Part shown: in pieces, positions 25,060 to 38,290 of the stretch
How the letters are laid out: every line of letters begins with the position of its first letter
Position numbering within the stretch: the first letter of the stretch is position 1
Origin: Chrysemys picta bellii
Lineage: Eukaryota > Chordata > Testudines > Emydidae
Direction of reading: 5' to 3'
DNA length: 64,000 bases
NCBI RefSeq assembly: GCF_011386835.1
Contig: NC_088809.1
Coordinates: 17,204,637 to 17,268,636 of the forward strand
Position numbers and translations under genes: made by a program
Notes under the pieces: generated by a model
What the model was told of the DNA's origin: nothing
Database searches by the model: none
What the model saw: the letters and a program-made list of their open reading frames with translations, nothing else

Positions 25060-26395
25060 GTCGTTGGCGCCTTTGAGAGATTTAACAGAGGACTGTTGGA
25101 GGTGGTTTATCTTTGACGTGGACATTCATCCATTAGAGACAGAGAGCACTCCTTCTCCTGGTTCCTCTGAACCCCTTTTTTTCATTGGTCACCAAAAGCC
25201 TTCGAGTGTTCACTTAATGACTTTCAGTCCTATTCTGATATAATAAAACACTTACAGGGTGAAGACCATTTTTTACTTGGTTTCTAATGGCAGTCCAGGG
25301 TAGCTTAGCATTTTGATGGCTTGTTTAAGTATGGGGATAGTTTTAGTCGTTGCAAGGGAAGAGAACATGTTGCATTTAATCTAACTTGGTAACTGTCATG
25401 GAGAGGGTTAGATCATACAGATGTTTCAACTTCAATGATTTAAACTGTGTACGCAGAGCACCTTTCTGTTGCACTAAATGCTATTTTATGCATTACAAGT
25501 ACAAAAATGAAGATAATCCCCCAACCCAGGTATCTCAAAAACTGTAATACTGATAGCCCAACCCAGGCATCTCAAAAACCAATCAGCCACAAGGAGTTTG
25601 TACAGCGCAAGGGGGTCCTGGTCCATGACTAATGCTCTTGGATGGTGCAAGAATACAAATAATAAAAGAGAAGCCAATAATAATTGATAACCATCCACCT
25701 ATCCCCTTATCAACAGCCCAAGGAGAAATGACTGGTGTTGGAGCATGACCTGAAGGTTCATAAATCCTGTCTCTGGCAGAGCTAGGCCAGGAAGCCTGCT
25801 ACAGAGACAAGGACCCTTTATGGAAAATGCCCTGCCAGCAGCTTCTTTGAGAGCTCAAGCACTCCAGTCACAGCCATGGTAGTGCTGTGTGGTGAGAGAT
25901 ACTAGGATGTTGTGTTTTTCTGCAGAGACTGTCACTCAAACCACAGCTTCTTGGTTGTCTTTCTCCAGCCCAATCTGTTGGCTCCTGGAAGAGGCTTCAT
26001 AACTGTACTAACTCACTCCAATTTCAGGTACTCCAGCTTCTGCTCTTCCCCACAAGCACACTGGATAGAAGGGCTAGTGTCAGAATTCTGTCTTACCCAA
26101 TAGTGTACTAAGGAAACTTATTTGGGACAAAAGGGGTTAATTACACTTGGGTGGGATTCTCTCTTCCTTTCCCCCAAAAAATGCTGTGGGACTCACTCAT
26201 CCACACAGTACCTGGTGTGTTCTCCAGGTCTTGTCCTGTATCCCACCCCCTGTGTCTCTCCATATTCAAGCTGAACTTTGCACATGGCGAAGACAGCTGC
26301 AATATCCCATAGATCTGAAAGGAGACAGGGAGGAGATGGAGAAAGAACTTGCTACACCATCAGCTGCCTCTTGTCAGCCTCAGCTGGTGCCTGGC

Positions 26396-26458
26396 GTGTG
26401 TGTGTGTGTATATAGATATAGATATATAAATAAAATATACATTTAAAAAAAAAAAAAC
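26396..26458. repeat. (TG)n / AT-rich / A-run compound simple repeat
   Basis: A short GTGTGT run passes into tatagatatagatatata and then into a run of about 13 A. Confidence 0.8.
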
Positions 26459-26619
26459 TAAATGCCAGCTTCAGTGGAGGTCTCATTATTTTACCAAAGG
26501 TGGTTTGCAACTAATTGCATCTCTTTATCTTTTATGAAACAAGAAGTTGTAGACTTCAGAGCCAGAGCTTTGGAAAGAAGGAATTAACAGGCAGCTGTTG
26601 TTTGTGTTACAGTTGGGGA

Positions 26620-26850
26620 AATTTGTCTACAAGCCCCAAGATTGTGGCCCCAGTGTGCCAGGTGCTGCATATACACGTAGTAAGAGATGGTCCCTGCCCT
26701 GAAAAGCTTATGATCCAAATAGAGGAACAGGAAGTAATGTTATCCTCATTTTAAAGATTGGAAACTGAGGCACAGGGAGATTAACTGGCTTGTTGAAGTT
26801 TGTGGCAGAGCTCGGAATAGAGCCAGTTCTGAGTCCAAGGTCTGTGCATA
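26620..26850 (-). repeat. MIR-like SINE, antisense, nearly full
   Basis: The + strand reads 'ggccccagtgtgccaggtgc', 'agagatggtccctgccctga', 'aaagcttatgatccaaatag', 'gaaactgaggcacagggaga' and 'gtggcagagctcggaataga'. This is the order seen in the other antisense copies. It ends about 130 bp before exon 6. Confidence 0.75.
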
Positions 26851-26911
26851 AACTGTCCTTCCTTTTGCTAGTTCCCATGGTTAGTTCATGTATCTCCCTT
26901 ACTGTGGTTGA

Positions 26912-27250
<339 letters not shown>

Positions 27251-28012
27251 TAACGTTTTCATTTTCACACCTGTCTGGTGAATCTGTGGTGGCCAGCCCC
27301 TCTGTAAGACTTTCCAAAGGGGTCACCCAACTAATCCAGATACTTGGCAAACCAATCTCTACCATGTCCCTGTGAGGCTGATTGGTTAGCACTATTATCA
27401 GCCCTTTTTACAGATCGAACAATTTAAGACCAGGGATTGGGGTTTTCAAATGCGTTCAGCGTTGGCCTGACTGCTCCACTGAAGTGAATGAGCGTTTTCA
27501 GTGGGAGCAGAGTTGGGGTGAGATTTTCAAAATTGCTTGGTTTCGGACTATGTGACTTGCCCAGAAAGGGAATCAGTGGAGAGTTGGGATTAGAATTCAG
27601 GAGATTCTGGCTCCATGTCTCATGCTCAGACCACTGGACCACAGCTAAGTCTCGGCAGGAAGTGCCCAAAATCTTGAATGTGTGTGAGGTTTTGTTAAGA
27701 ATCAAGCCTCCTATTAATGATGGCTACACATTTTACTGCAGAACAGGGTATGTGGCTGTCTTACACAGGTACTGAACTGTGGTTTGAAAGCAAATGTTGC
27801 TTGATTCTTGTCTATCTTGTTGTGTAGCAATTAAAGAGTTAATCATTTCAGATGTGTGATATTTGCTAGAATAGGATGTTGTCATTGAGGGGAGGAGAAT
27901 TTTTTTTTAAATATGAATTAAAGAAGTGTTTGAAATATTACATATTAGCTTTAAACATTATATCACGACTATCACGGGGAAATGGTAAGTATCCTTTCTT
28001 TTCTATTTAGAT

Positions 28013-28234
28013 CAGGGGTTCTCAAACTGGGGGTCGGGACCCCTCAGGGGGTGGCGAGGTTATTACATGGGGGGTCACGGGCTGTCACCCTCCACTACAA
28101 ACCCCACTTTGCCTCCAGCAGTTATAATGGTGTTAAATATATTTTAAAAATGTTTAGTGTATAAGGGGGGGGGTCGCACTCAGAGGCTTGCTGTGTGAAA
28201 GGGGTCACCAGTACAAAAGTCTGAGAACCCCCTG
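28013..28234. mobile_element. hAT-like MITE, 222 bp
   Basis: The left end 'caggggttctcaaactgggg' and the right end 'agtctgagaaccccctg' are inverted repeats. A perfect 8-bp target duplication, atttagat, flanks it at 28005-28012 and 28235-28242. There is no transposase frame. The 8-bp duplication and the CAGGGGTTCTCA terminus are typical of hAT non-autonomous elements. Confidence 0.9.
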
Positions 28235-28629
28235 ATTTAGATGAACCATTAGTCTAAACTCCAAATCTCCTTTTGACATGATTTTAAAAATTCATGAGCT
28301 TGGGATACGGCAAAAGGGAAGGAAAAACAATTGCAGAAATTAAATCTACAGGGACACCAGCACAGTCTCCCCGAGACGTGGTTTTGTGCTAATTGAACTT
28401 TCTCCTGCAAGGTGACAGGAGATGCAGCGGAGGAACAAAATTATTTTTGTGCTCAGAGCACGAAATAAAGACCTTCAGGAGAAGCACTCTTGATACTTTC
28501 ATTACGTTCTACAACGTATTCCATCTCCTCTTGAGGCCGTTGATTAGCTTTTGTGGCTTTGCGTTCTCCTTGAATAAGTGGAACTGTTGCCTCTGATTTT
28601 AATTCTTGTGTCCTGAGGAGAGGGGCTTT

Positions 28630-28790
28630 TCTTCAAATCTTGGAACTGGCTGTTGCAAGCTTCCCGGAGCAGGGAAACATCTTTTGTCTAAGTTTGTACA
28701 GTGCCTAGCACAATGGGGTCCTGGTTCATAACTAGGGTTTCTAAGCACTACTGCAATGCAAATAATTAGTAATAGTAATGTAGCCAGTCT
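28630..28790 (+). repeat. SINE 3'-end fragment, sense
   Basis: It includes 'gtttgtacagtgcctagcac', 'aatggggtcctggttcataa' and 'cactactgcaatgcaaataa', ending in short taata units. Confidence 0.65.
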
Positions 28791-29189
28791 CCATGCCAAT
28801 GCAGGACTGTTCCTTACAAGATGCAAAAGAAGGTTTTTGGACTAAAGAGGATTTAATTTTAGAAGCCTTTGTTTTTTTCAGGATATCGTCAAAATAGAAA
28901 AGCAGCTAGTATAATCTTCACTGTCACCCTTATGAGTAATGTTTTCCTGCTGTCGCGATGCACTCCACAATTTAGGATTAGTTTTTGAGCCCTTTAGACC
29001 CATCCCAACTAAGCCCGTGCACAAAATACTAATCCTTGTTCCATTTGACTATCTCCGCACACAATTAATGCCAAGAAGCAACTTGGCTGAGATTCACCAG
29101 AACAACGCTTGGTCTCTGGTGACAGTTTCTCTGTAGAAGTCTTCACTGGTTAGTTGGTGGCAGTTAAAACCTGTCTGGAACCTGGAAAA

Positions 29190-29280
29190 ACTTTTCTCTG
29201 TGTTTGTACCTTGCCTAGCCCAGTGGGGCCGGGGCCTCCAGATCCAACTACAATACAAACCACAGTAATTCAGACAGCAG
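29190..29280 (+). repeat. SINE 3'-end fragment, sense
   Basis: It reads 'tgtttgtaccttgcctagcc', 'cagtggggccggggcctcca' and 'actacaatacaaacca', the same unit as at 28690. Confidence 0.6.
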
Positions 29281-29707
29281 TGTTATCATCGCTGGAGTAT
29301 GAGGAGGGCAGCAATTGGTGGGTGAGACCAGGGACTTGAATTTGCCAACTTGTATCAGGCCGTCCAGATGCCTAAATATGGAGTTAGGTGCCAAACTTTA
29401 CATTTTCTGGCTCAAAATGTTGGCCTAACCCTGTTAGGGTATGCTGTTAGCCAAGCGGCTTTTTGGCTCTGGTAATTTTCACTTGAGTTTAAGCTAGTTA
29501 TAGGAAAATAACTCTTCTCTGCATAGTGAACAGATGAATGGACCAGCTGTAACATCTCATTGATGAATGTCCAAACAAAATGACCTAGTGCCAAAGATCT
29601 ATTTTCAAGGCTATGTATTGTCACCAACAGAAGCTTCCAATCCACCTTAATAGAGGCCTTTGCTGGAACTGGATCTGTGTTGAGAATCTCAGTAGGAAAC
29701 CTTGTAA

Positions 29708-29914
<207 letters not shown>

Positions 29915-30341
29915 TAAGTTTTTGAGCACGACATTGTAATAAAGGATAATTACTGTTCACTGAAGGACACAATTTAAGGTGGTATTTTTCCTAAGTGCTC
30001 AGTGCTATTGTTAAAGTCAATGGGAACAGAGTTAGGCCAATGCTGAATGCTTTGAAAAAATCCCACCCTTAACAGTTTACATGTTGTCAAAAGTTGGCCA
30101 GTCATCTACTCACTGGACAGGAACATCTGAGTCTTGGTTGTGCTGCAATGCAAAGTCCTTACAAAGGAATAACTGGATGACATAACAGCATTACAACCCA
30201 GGCAACTAGTGAAAGGATATTCCACAAAAGCTTATTCACTGGGGCAGTTCTTACTTTACTGTTTGTGGCAGAGATTTTCAAAGAGGGCAGCCTAAGGGAG
30301 TTTGGTGCCCATTGAGTTTTGGCATCTAACTCCCTTATACT

Positions 30342-31006
30342 TAGGGCCCTACCAAATTCACAGCCATGAAAAATGCGTCACGGACTGTGAAGTCTGATCT
30401 CTCCGTGAAATCTGGTCTTTTGTGTACTTTTACCCTATGCTATACAGATTTCACGGGGGAGACCAGTATTTCTCAAACTGGGGGTCCTGCCCCAAAAGGG
30501 GGTTGCAAGGTTATTTAGGGAGTATTGCCACCCTCACTTCTGCGCTGCTTTCAGAGCTGGGCGGCCAGAGAGCGGCGGCTGTTGGCTGGGCAGGTGGGTG
30601 GCCGGAGAGTGGCAGCTGCTGACCAAGGTTCAAGCTCTGAAGACAGCAGAACGGAAGTGAGGGTGGTAATGCCATACTATGTCAACCTTACTTCTGCATG
30701 CTGCTGACAGCGACTCTGCCTTCAGAGCTGGGCTCCTGGCCAGCAGTCACCATTCTCCAGCCACCCTGCTCTGAAGGCATCGCCAGCAGCAGCGCAGAAG
30801 TAAGGGTAGCAGTACTGTATCTTCCCCCCACACACACACACAATAACCTGGTGACCCCCCGACAACTCCTTTTTGAGTTAGGACCCGTACAATTACAACA
30901 CTGTGAAATTTCAGATTTAAATAGATGACATCATGAAATTTATGATTTTTAAAATTCTATGACTGTGAAATTGACCTAACTGGGCCGTGAATTTGGTAGG
31001 GCCCTA
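30342..31006. mobile_element. hAT-like non-autonomous element, 665 bp, internally palindromic
   Basis: The termini 'tagggccctaccaaattcac' and 'gtgaatttggtagggcccta' are perfect inverted repeats. The 8-bp duplication cttatact flanks it at 30334-30341 and 31007-31014. Inside, 'gatttcacgggggagaccag' near 30448 pairs imperfectly with the region near 30390. 'cacttctgcgctgctttcag' and 'acttctgcatgctgctgaca' oppose 'gcagaacggaagtgagggtg' and 'cgcagaagtaagggtagcag', giving nested hairpins. Part of the inside ('tttctcaaactgggggtcct') resembles the termini of the element at 28013. No transposase is seen. Confidence 0.9.
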
Positions 31007-31340
31007 CTTATACTCCTTTAAAATCTCAGCCTTTGTGTTTATGGTTTTCTTCTGAAATCATGGACTAGAGGTGTAGCAGGCATTCATGATTAAACGTGCA
31101 GAACTTGAAACTTGTGAGGTGCAAACAACTCTCAAACAGCAAAACTAGAGATGGACTCAGGTTGCAAAATTTGTATCTGGAATTTGAATGCTCCAAAATT
31201 CAAAGGCATTTGCAACATGGAGTTTTGCTTCATCTTATAAAGATTAGGGGTTATTTAAAACAATTTAACATTTTGCCAGTTTTGGAGGAGTTTATATATG
31301 AGGTTTTGTTACCGACTTTTGAACCTGAAGCAGAAAGCAA

Positions 31341-31454
31341 GTAGCTCATTGTGTAGGGAGAGAATGTAGCCTGCCAATTAGAGTACAGGATTAGGCGTCA
31401 GGACTCCTGGGTTCTTTCCTGAAATCTGTCACTGACTCAAGGTCCAATTTCTCT
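31341..31454 (+). repeat. inverted repeat, left arm (SINE-like)
   Basis: These 114 bases match the reverse complement of 31813-31926 without gaps at about 85% identity (17 mismatches counted). The middle contains 'ggactcctgggttctttcct', like the 5' part of the SINEs here. Confidence 0.85.
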
Positions 31455-31812
31455 GACCCTTTCTGAACAAAACTGGTCAAAGTAATTTGTGAAGCAAGAC
31501 TGTTATACCTTAAAATCCATTAGAGAGGAGTGTGGGGAGGGAAAGGGGGCAGTCTTTTCATTTAGCAGTTTCTACTGGACCAAGCATCTTCAACTTTTCT
31601 ATGCTCCTTAGGAATAAAGGGTATGCATTGCATCTGGAGATGCTTCTAACTCCAAAAAAACCCCAAACCACACAAATCTTGAAGACCACAGAAGACTCAG
31701 TAGCTACTCATAGGTCTGGAGAAATCCCTGTTTAGGTTTGGTGGGATATCACCAAAAGTAGAAAGGCCTGTCAAGGGGTCACAGGAAACAGGAATTATTG
31801 GGTCCAGGCTGG

Positions 31813-31926
31813 AGAGAAATTGAACAGTAACTCAGTGACAGATCCCAGGAAAGAACCCAGGAGTCCTGACTCCAAATCCTGTACTCTAATTGGCAAGCCA
31901 TCTGCTCTCCCTACGCAGAGAGCTAC
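31813..31926 (-). repeat. inverted repeat, right arm (SINE-like)
   Basis: The partner of 31341-31454. It ends 70 bp before exon 8 starts. 'taattggcaagccat' and 'ccaggagtcctgactcc' are visible on the + strand. Confidence 0.85.
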
Positions 31927-31984
31927 TCATTTGCTGCTTTAAGCTCAAAGATCTAATATTTGTATATTCTGTACATACGAATGA

Positions 31985-32470
<486 letters not shown>

Positions 32471-32529
32471 TGAGCTATGCAAATGTGTAAACACCATGTT
32501 GCTTTCCCATAAGGTGTGCAGGGTCTTGA

Positions 32530-32670
32530 GGCTAATGCACGGGGTTGAGAGTTGGGAGATCTGAGTTTTATCCCAAGGCTGCAGAGCTAGGAATAAGTCA
32601 CTTTCCTGCTGTGCCTCAGTTTACCCATCAGTGTAGTAGGGATAACAACATTTACCTTCCCCACAGACAT
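32530..32670 (+). repeat. MIR-like SINE fragment, sense
   Basis: It reads 'ttgggagatctgagttttat', 'gcagagctaggaataagtca' and 'cctcagtttacccatcagtg', followed by gggataac. Confidence 0.6.
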
Positions 32671-34455
32671 ATTGCAAGGCTAAAACATTGTCTCTTCTGG
32701 CAAAAACTTTGCTAATTTGAAGGAGAGCATGAAAAAGCTTGGCATTATTGCAAACCTGTATAAACATGACCTTCCTTTCCTCCCTATTTGTGGTGAAAAT
32801 CAGTTTATTATTTTTGCATGGCTCTAGGCTGCAGTTATATAGGTCGCTCTTGCTCCTTGCGAACAAATGAGACACTTGTTTAAAGGTGTGGCTTTTCAGA
32901 GGTTATTTTAAGGACTCTTCTATCTTGGTGCTTTCCTCTGTGGTGGGGATCTGCTTGAAATGAGAGCTCCTGGAAGCGCCTGTATTTAGTCTGTTCTCTC
33001 CCATGCTTGTTTAACCAAGCTGGTAAGAGATGAGAAACTTAAAAGCTGAACTTCTATCAGAAGTCAAAACTGGGATCAGTTTAACTCCCTGGTTTTAATA
33101 CATAAGAAGGGATCACCCTGAGAAATCCAAGGGTCAAGATAAGATTAATGCAACCTGGTTAATCTGTGCGTTTTTTTTTTTATCCATGTTTTGTTGTTGG
33201 AAAGTTTTGGTCAGCAATCCCATACAGCTGAGTTTGGAATCTAAATATACTATAAACACACATTATTGGGTAAATGCCAGGGCCACCACGGCTGCGGAAT
33301 GCATCAATTTTATCTGCTATAATAGAATAGGACGGGAAAGATGGGATAATCCAAGCACTCCTCAGTTTCCCTATTAATCCTCATGACTAAGAAAAGATTT
33401 TTCTTGGTACTGGCACTCAGATTGTATAGGAAAACCTTGGAAAACAACATTTCACGAGAGGGGAAAAATAAACTTGCCCAGCATCTCTCCCCCGAACCTC
33501 CCAGCTTTTATACTTCGTTAGAACAGTCCAAAGTAGACAACATGTTGTAGCATCGCTATGTACGCTGTGAGCACTGACTGACATTATTAATATTGGGAAA
33601 GTCTGAGATTTCTGCTCTATATATTATTTAAAATGAGACAGCACTGGAGCCATTTTAAAAAAAGTGTCATTTCCATGTCTTAGAAAGGACGGACGGACAC
33701 ACACACACACAATATCTTCCTATTCTCCCTTCTGCAAAGCAGATATGTTAGAAGACCAGTGATTCTTCCCATCCCCTTCTACAGGCAGCCAGCTAAGTAA
33801 CATTTGTGTGACATTCTGCCTCAGGAGTACGTCTGGCAGGCTGTTCCTGTTCTGTAGCGGTTCTTCTAGTTTCCTTAGTGATATGGCAGAGTAAGTGGCC
33901 CATGTTCATCTGCATAATGAATGCGTGGGAGTCTAAAGGCATTAAATGCCAAGTTGATGGTTCTGCGGACAGATATGGAAGCATCTCTTGCTGATCAACT
34001 AGCTAACATATAGAGCAGGCGAGACTTTTATCTTTCCAAGAACCTGTTCACACAAGGACAGCATTAAGGTTGCTTTCCCAGCTGGTTTCTTTACCAGGCA
34101 GACCACTGATTTCTTTAAGTCTTTCCCTTTTTATTTTCGGACTCCCAAGATGAGCTGTGCAAATTGCAGTTCATTAAGGCTGCAGGGTTGCAAGCAGACT
34201 CCTTCATCTGGTTTTGGTCCATGTGCACGCAAACATCCTGTGTTCGGACAAACCACAAATTCAAAGCCACTCTCCACTAAAGCCACTCAGGTGTGTTTCT
34301 GGCTCTGGGTAAGAAGGCGCCTGATTCACTACATTCAAGTGTGTTCAGATCCGGGATATCGATTCAAGCCCATCTCTGAATCCGCGCCATGGGGACTTCT
34401 CTTGGCTTCCACCTAAAATCATAATTTGGTTCAGATGATGATGATTGATATAGTG

Positions 34456-34707
34456 CAGGGGTGGCCAAGCTTACTGACCCTCCGAGCCACATAAGATAAT
34501 ATTCAGAAGTTCAAGAGCTGCAAGACGTGCATAACTTGCCCCGCAGGGTGGTGCCTACCCAGGCGCAGGGCTTCTGCCCAGAAGCCCCTAGCTCCACCAC
34601 CCTACCACAGGGCAGAAGCCCGAGCTCCTCACACCTCCAGTCTGGTAGCTGCACTTTAACTATAAAAGAGCCCATGTGGCTCATGAGCCGTGGTTTGGCC
34701 ACCCCTG
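34456..34707. mobile_element. hAT-like MITE, 252 bp
   Basis: The termini caggggtggccaa and ttggccacccctg are perfect inverted repeats. The flanks atatagtg (34448-34455) and gtatagtg (34708-34715) are an 8-bp duplication with one change. Inside, 'cagggcttctgcccagaagc' and 'cagggcagaagcccgagctc' oppose each other. It is non-coding. Confidence 0.9.
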
Positions 34708-36523
34708 GTATAGTGGTAGCATCTAAAAACTTCATCCAGGTTTGGTCCCCAGTGTGCTAGGTACTGTACAAACATATATAGTAAATGTCAAAATGTCAGT
34801 CATCTGCTCCTACTGAAGTCAATGCAAGAGTCCCATTGATTTTAATTTTACAGGATCAAACCATAAAAGGCAAGACAGAACAGGGGTGTGAAACAAACAA
34901 GACAAAGTGTGTGTGCGTGTGCACTGGGGGGACAACGATGACACAGAGCAGCAATAACAACAATATTTAATATCTGCAATAATCACGGTTCTCTCAAAAC
35001 TCAGCCCAAACTCTCAGCAAACGTAGCTTGTGTTTATAATGTAAAATCAGTTGCCATATTAATTCACTCCTTTTTCAGTATCCATTTAATCAGTCAGCAG
35101 AAGCGGGGATCTCTTGGATAACATTATTCCAGGCCCAGTCAGCTTGAGGAGAGACAGAAATTTTGTGTTAATGTTTAACCTTCGGGAGTTCCCTGGTTAA
35201 ATAAGGTGACTGCTTAATGGAAGGAATATGGATATTGTTCACAGATTTGCAGACTGTTTAAAAAGGCAAATATTTACGCTGGGTGGTCATGACTGCTATT
35301 GAGCACTTACTTATCTTGTAGGTGTTCACTTCATTAAACAGACCGGCTCTGTCTTGAGAGGGGACTGTATAAAGCCTGTCAATATCCTGGACAAAGGTTA
35401 GGCATTCATTTGAGGTTAGCTGGGGCATGCAGCCTTTTATTAGGAAGATTTGGGGACCTGGTGTCTTCTGTAATGATCCAAAGAAAGCTGTTGTCCAAAG
35501 GACTCTTTCAGACCTGTTTCAAGAGGTTTTACACATAAGAGAGCTCCTTTGCTAACAGAGACCTATGGCAAGAAACTGCATCCCTGTTTGCAACTCCTTC
35601 CAAGTCTGAAGGCTCTCTGCTTTTTCCCATCTCCCCCAGTTTTGCTTAACTCCTTCACTTGGGGCTGGATGGGGGAAAACTTTTATGATTTGTTGTTTGG
35701 ATTCCCCCCCCCCCCTGCCCCTTTTATAGATTTCAAATTCAAAGTCTGAAATCCAACCAGCACTCTCTGGGCAAAAATGGAGAAAAAATTTGTCTTAACA
35801 GTTTTGTTTAAAAATTCAGATTTTGGCAAAACCTTAAAACAAACTAACAAACCAATGATAATATTCAACGCTTCTGTCATGTAACTCCCTGAGTTTTCTT
35901 CCCAATGATAAAATGAATAAATAAATAAAAGTGATTTATTTGCCCACTTTCTGAACACCTTCCTGGTAGAAACCTTTCCTGGATTCTCCATGAAATACAG
36001 CTGACCAAACTTTGCAAATTTTTCTCCAGTTGAATCCCACCATTCATGATACTACATGTCTACCTGAGGCCAAGTCCTGAAATTCTTATTCCTTTTTTAC
36101 TCAGCCCTTTCTCTGGGGAAACAAAACTTCTTACTAATGCCAGTGCATAATTAAGGACTTCAGTATTTGGACCTTGATCCATCAAAACACTTAAGCATGT
36201 GCCTAACTAAAAGGGTGTGAAATGGCTAGAAGCATGTGCATAATTTAAATCACATGTTTAATGGTATGCACTTTAATAAGAGCCGAATGCTCAGTAGAGC
36301 TTTGCAACCAGCATGACAGTGGTCCTCCTTCATGACATGAATTATATGCATTATACCAGCTTCCGATCTTTATTACTCTTATTCTTTCACCACCAAGCTT
36401 TCTCTGCCATTGTTTGGTATGATAATTCCAGAACCAGGTGGTCATGGTAGCCTGGCAACTGGCTTTCTTGGTGAGTTCACAGATCCGTTGCCTACTTTCA
36501 GTTTCATTCTTGAGAGTCTAGAT

Positions 36524-36833
36524 CAGGGGTCGGCAACCTTTCAGAAGTGGTGTGCCAAGTCTTCATTTATTCACTCTAATTTAAGGTTTCGTGTGCCAGT
36601 AATACATTTCAATGTTTTTAGAAGGTCTCTTTCTATAAGTCTATAATATATAACTAAACTATTGTTGTATGTAAAGTTAATCAGGTTTTTAAAATGTTTA
36701 AGAAGCTTCATTTAAAATTAAATTAAAATGCAGAGCCCCCCGGACTGGTGGACTGGACCCGGGCAGTGTGAGTGCCACTGAAAATCAGCTTGTGTGCCGC
36801 CTTTGGCACGCGTGCCATAGGTTGCCTACCCCA
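36524..36833. mobile_element. hAT-like MITE, 310 bp
   Basis: The termini caggggtcggcaaccttt and 'ataggttgcctacccca' are inverted repeats. The perfect 8-bp duplication gtctagat lies at 36516-36523 and 36834-36841. The inside is AT-rich with 'gtgtgccagtaataca' and 'tttggcacgcgtgcca'. Confidence 0.9.
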
Positions 36834-36997
36834 GTCTAGATAATTGCTGAGAGTGTCTCTTTTCTCAGCTTGATACGTGCTGCTGTGGGTGTTTGTTTAA
36901 ATGTTTACAGAATCCCATAGGTTGTGCTCAGCACTGAGTAGCATATGGAGCTGCCTCACCTCTAAGTTTTGTCTTCATATGTTCTTTTGCTGTAGAG

Positions 36998-37358
36998 GAG
37001 TGGTTCTCACCCAGGGGCCCGGGGCCCCCGTGGGGGGCTGTGAGCAGGTTTCAGGGGATCCGCTAAGCAGGGCCAGGGTTAGACTTGCTGGGGCCCAGGG
37101 CAGAAAGCCGAAGCCCCACTGCATGGGGCTGAAGTCTGGGGCCCTGAGCCCCATCACCCAAGGCTGAAGCCAAACGTAGCTTTGTGGGGGCCACTGTGGC
37201 GTGGAGCCCCCAGGCAATTGCCCTGCTTGCTACCCCCTAATGCCGGCGCTGGCTTTTACATGCAGAAAACCAGTTGTGGTGGCACAGGTGGGCTATGGAG
37301 TTTTTATAGCATGTTGGGGAGGAAGAGGGGCTCAGAAAGAAAAGGTTGAGAACCCCTG
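36998..37358. mobile_element. hAT-like MITE, 361 bp
   Basis: The left end gagtggttctcaccc (a mutated cagtggttctca) and the right end gttgagaacccctg are inverted repeats. The perfect duplication ctgtagag lies at 36990-36997 and 37359-37366. The inside is GC-rich. It lies only 150 bp after the previous MITE. Confidence 0.88.
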
Positions 37359-37397
37359 CTGTAGAGAGTTAGGGTACAACACCATGTTAGATTCAGA

Positions 37398-37510
37398 GGT
37401 TTTAAGGTCATAAGGGACAAATATAATCCATGCGACCTGCATAATAAAGGCCACAGAAGTTCCCTAAGTGAATTGAGCAGCTTCAACAGAAGTTATGTAA
37501 TCTCCAAATA
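37398..37510 (-). mobile_element. CR1 LINE 3' fragment, antisense, short
   Basis: The + strand 'ttttaaggtcataagggaca', 'aatataatccatgcgacctg' and 'cataataaaggccacagaag' parallels the start of the copy at 5688. Degraded. Confidence 0.6.
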
Positions 37511-38014
37511 GACCCGTTCAATCTCACTGTTCCTTGTTCTGAAGCAATGTAATTGGAGCTAGATAATTCACATTAATCCCCGCTCTCCACCCAGAGACTG
37601 AGCTAAAAGCTTTCTTGTGATCAGCAAAACACAGATAGTAGTTAATTAACGTCCCTCTGTTTTTTTTCTGTTCAGATCCAATCCTTGAGATTATTGTGAT
37701 TTATTTCTGTCCCATAACTTCCTCTAGATAACCTTACTTTTCCCTTAATGATAATTAATGAATGACATGTAGCAACCCCAGCTAGCTTTGCTGGCCTGAA
37801 TTTCTTGCTTTCAGTTCAAGTCTTGGTAGTTGATTTTTACCAACCTCTTATAATCCCTAATTCACCTTTGAAAATCAGTCTATTTTGGAACTGTAGCATA
37901 ACCTTAGAGCCCTCATTCAGCACCGCACTTCAGGATTTGTGTAAGTCCCTTTGTAATCAGCAAAGCACTTAGTAGGTGCTGAAATACCATTGACTTCACT
38001 TCACTGAGGCCTAT

Positions 38015-38290
38015 TTGTAGTACAGTAGCGCCTAGAGGCTGTATTCAAGAGCAGAGTCCCATTGTGATAGGCACTGTGCAAATGCATATAAAAAAAGCAG
38101 ACCCTGCCGCCCCCCGCCCCAAAAAAAGTTTACAATCTAAATAGACGAGTCAGACAATGGGTGGGAGGGTTAATAGGCACAGAGGGGGGGAGTGACTTTT
38201 CCAGAGTCACACATCGAGTCACTGGTAGGGCTGAGAATAGCACCCAAGGTCTTGTGACTCCGAGTCCAGTGTCCAATCCCCCTAGGCCTG
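38015..38290 (-). repeat. MIR-like SINE, antisense, full
   Basis: The + strand reads 'gtacagtagcgcctagaggc', 'agtcccattgtgataggcac', 'tttacaatctaaatagacga', 'agtgacttttccagagtcac' and 'ccgagtccagtgtccaatcc'. It is one of the most complete copies, joining the 3' unit and the tRNA-like 5' part. Confidence 0.8.
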
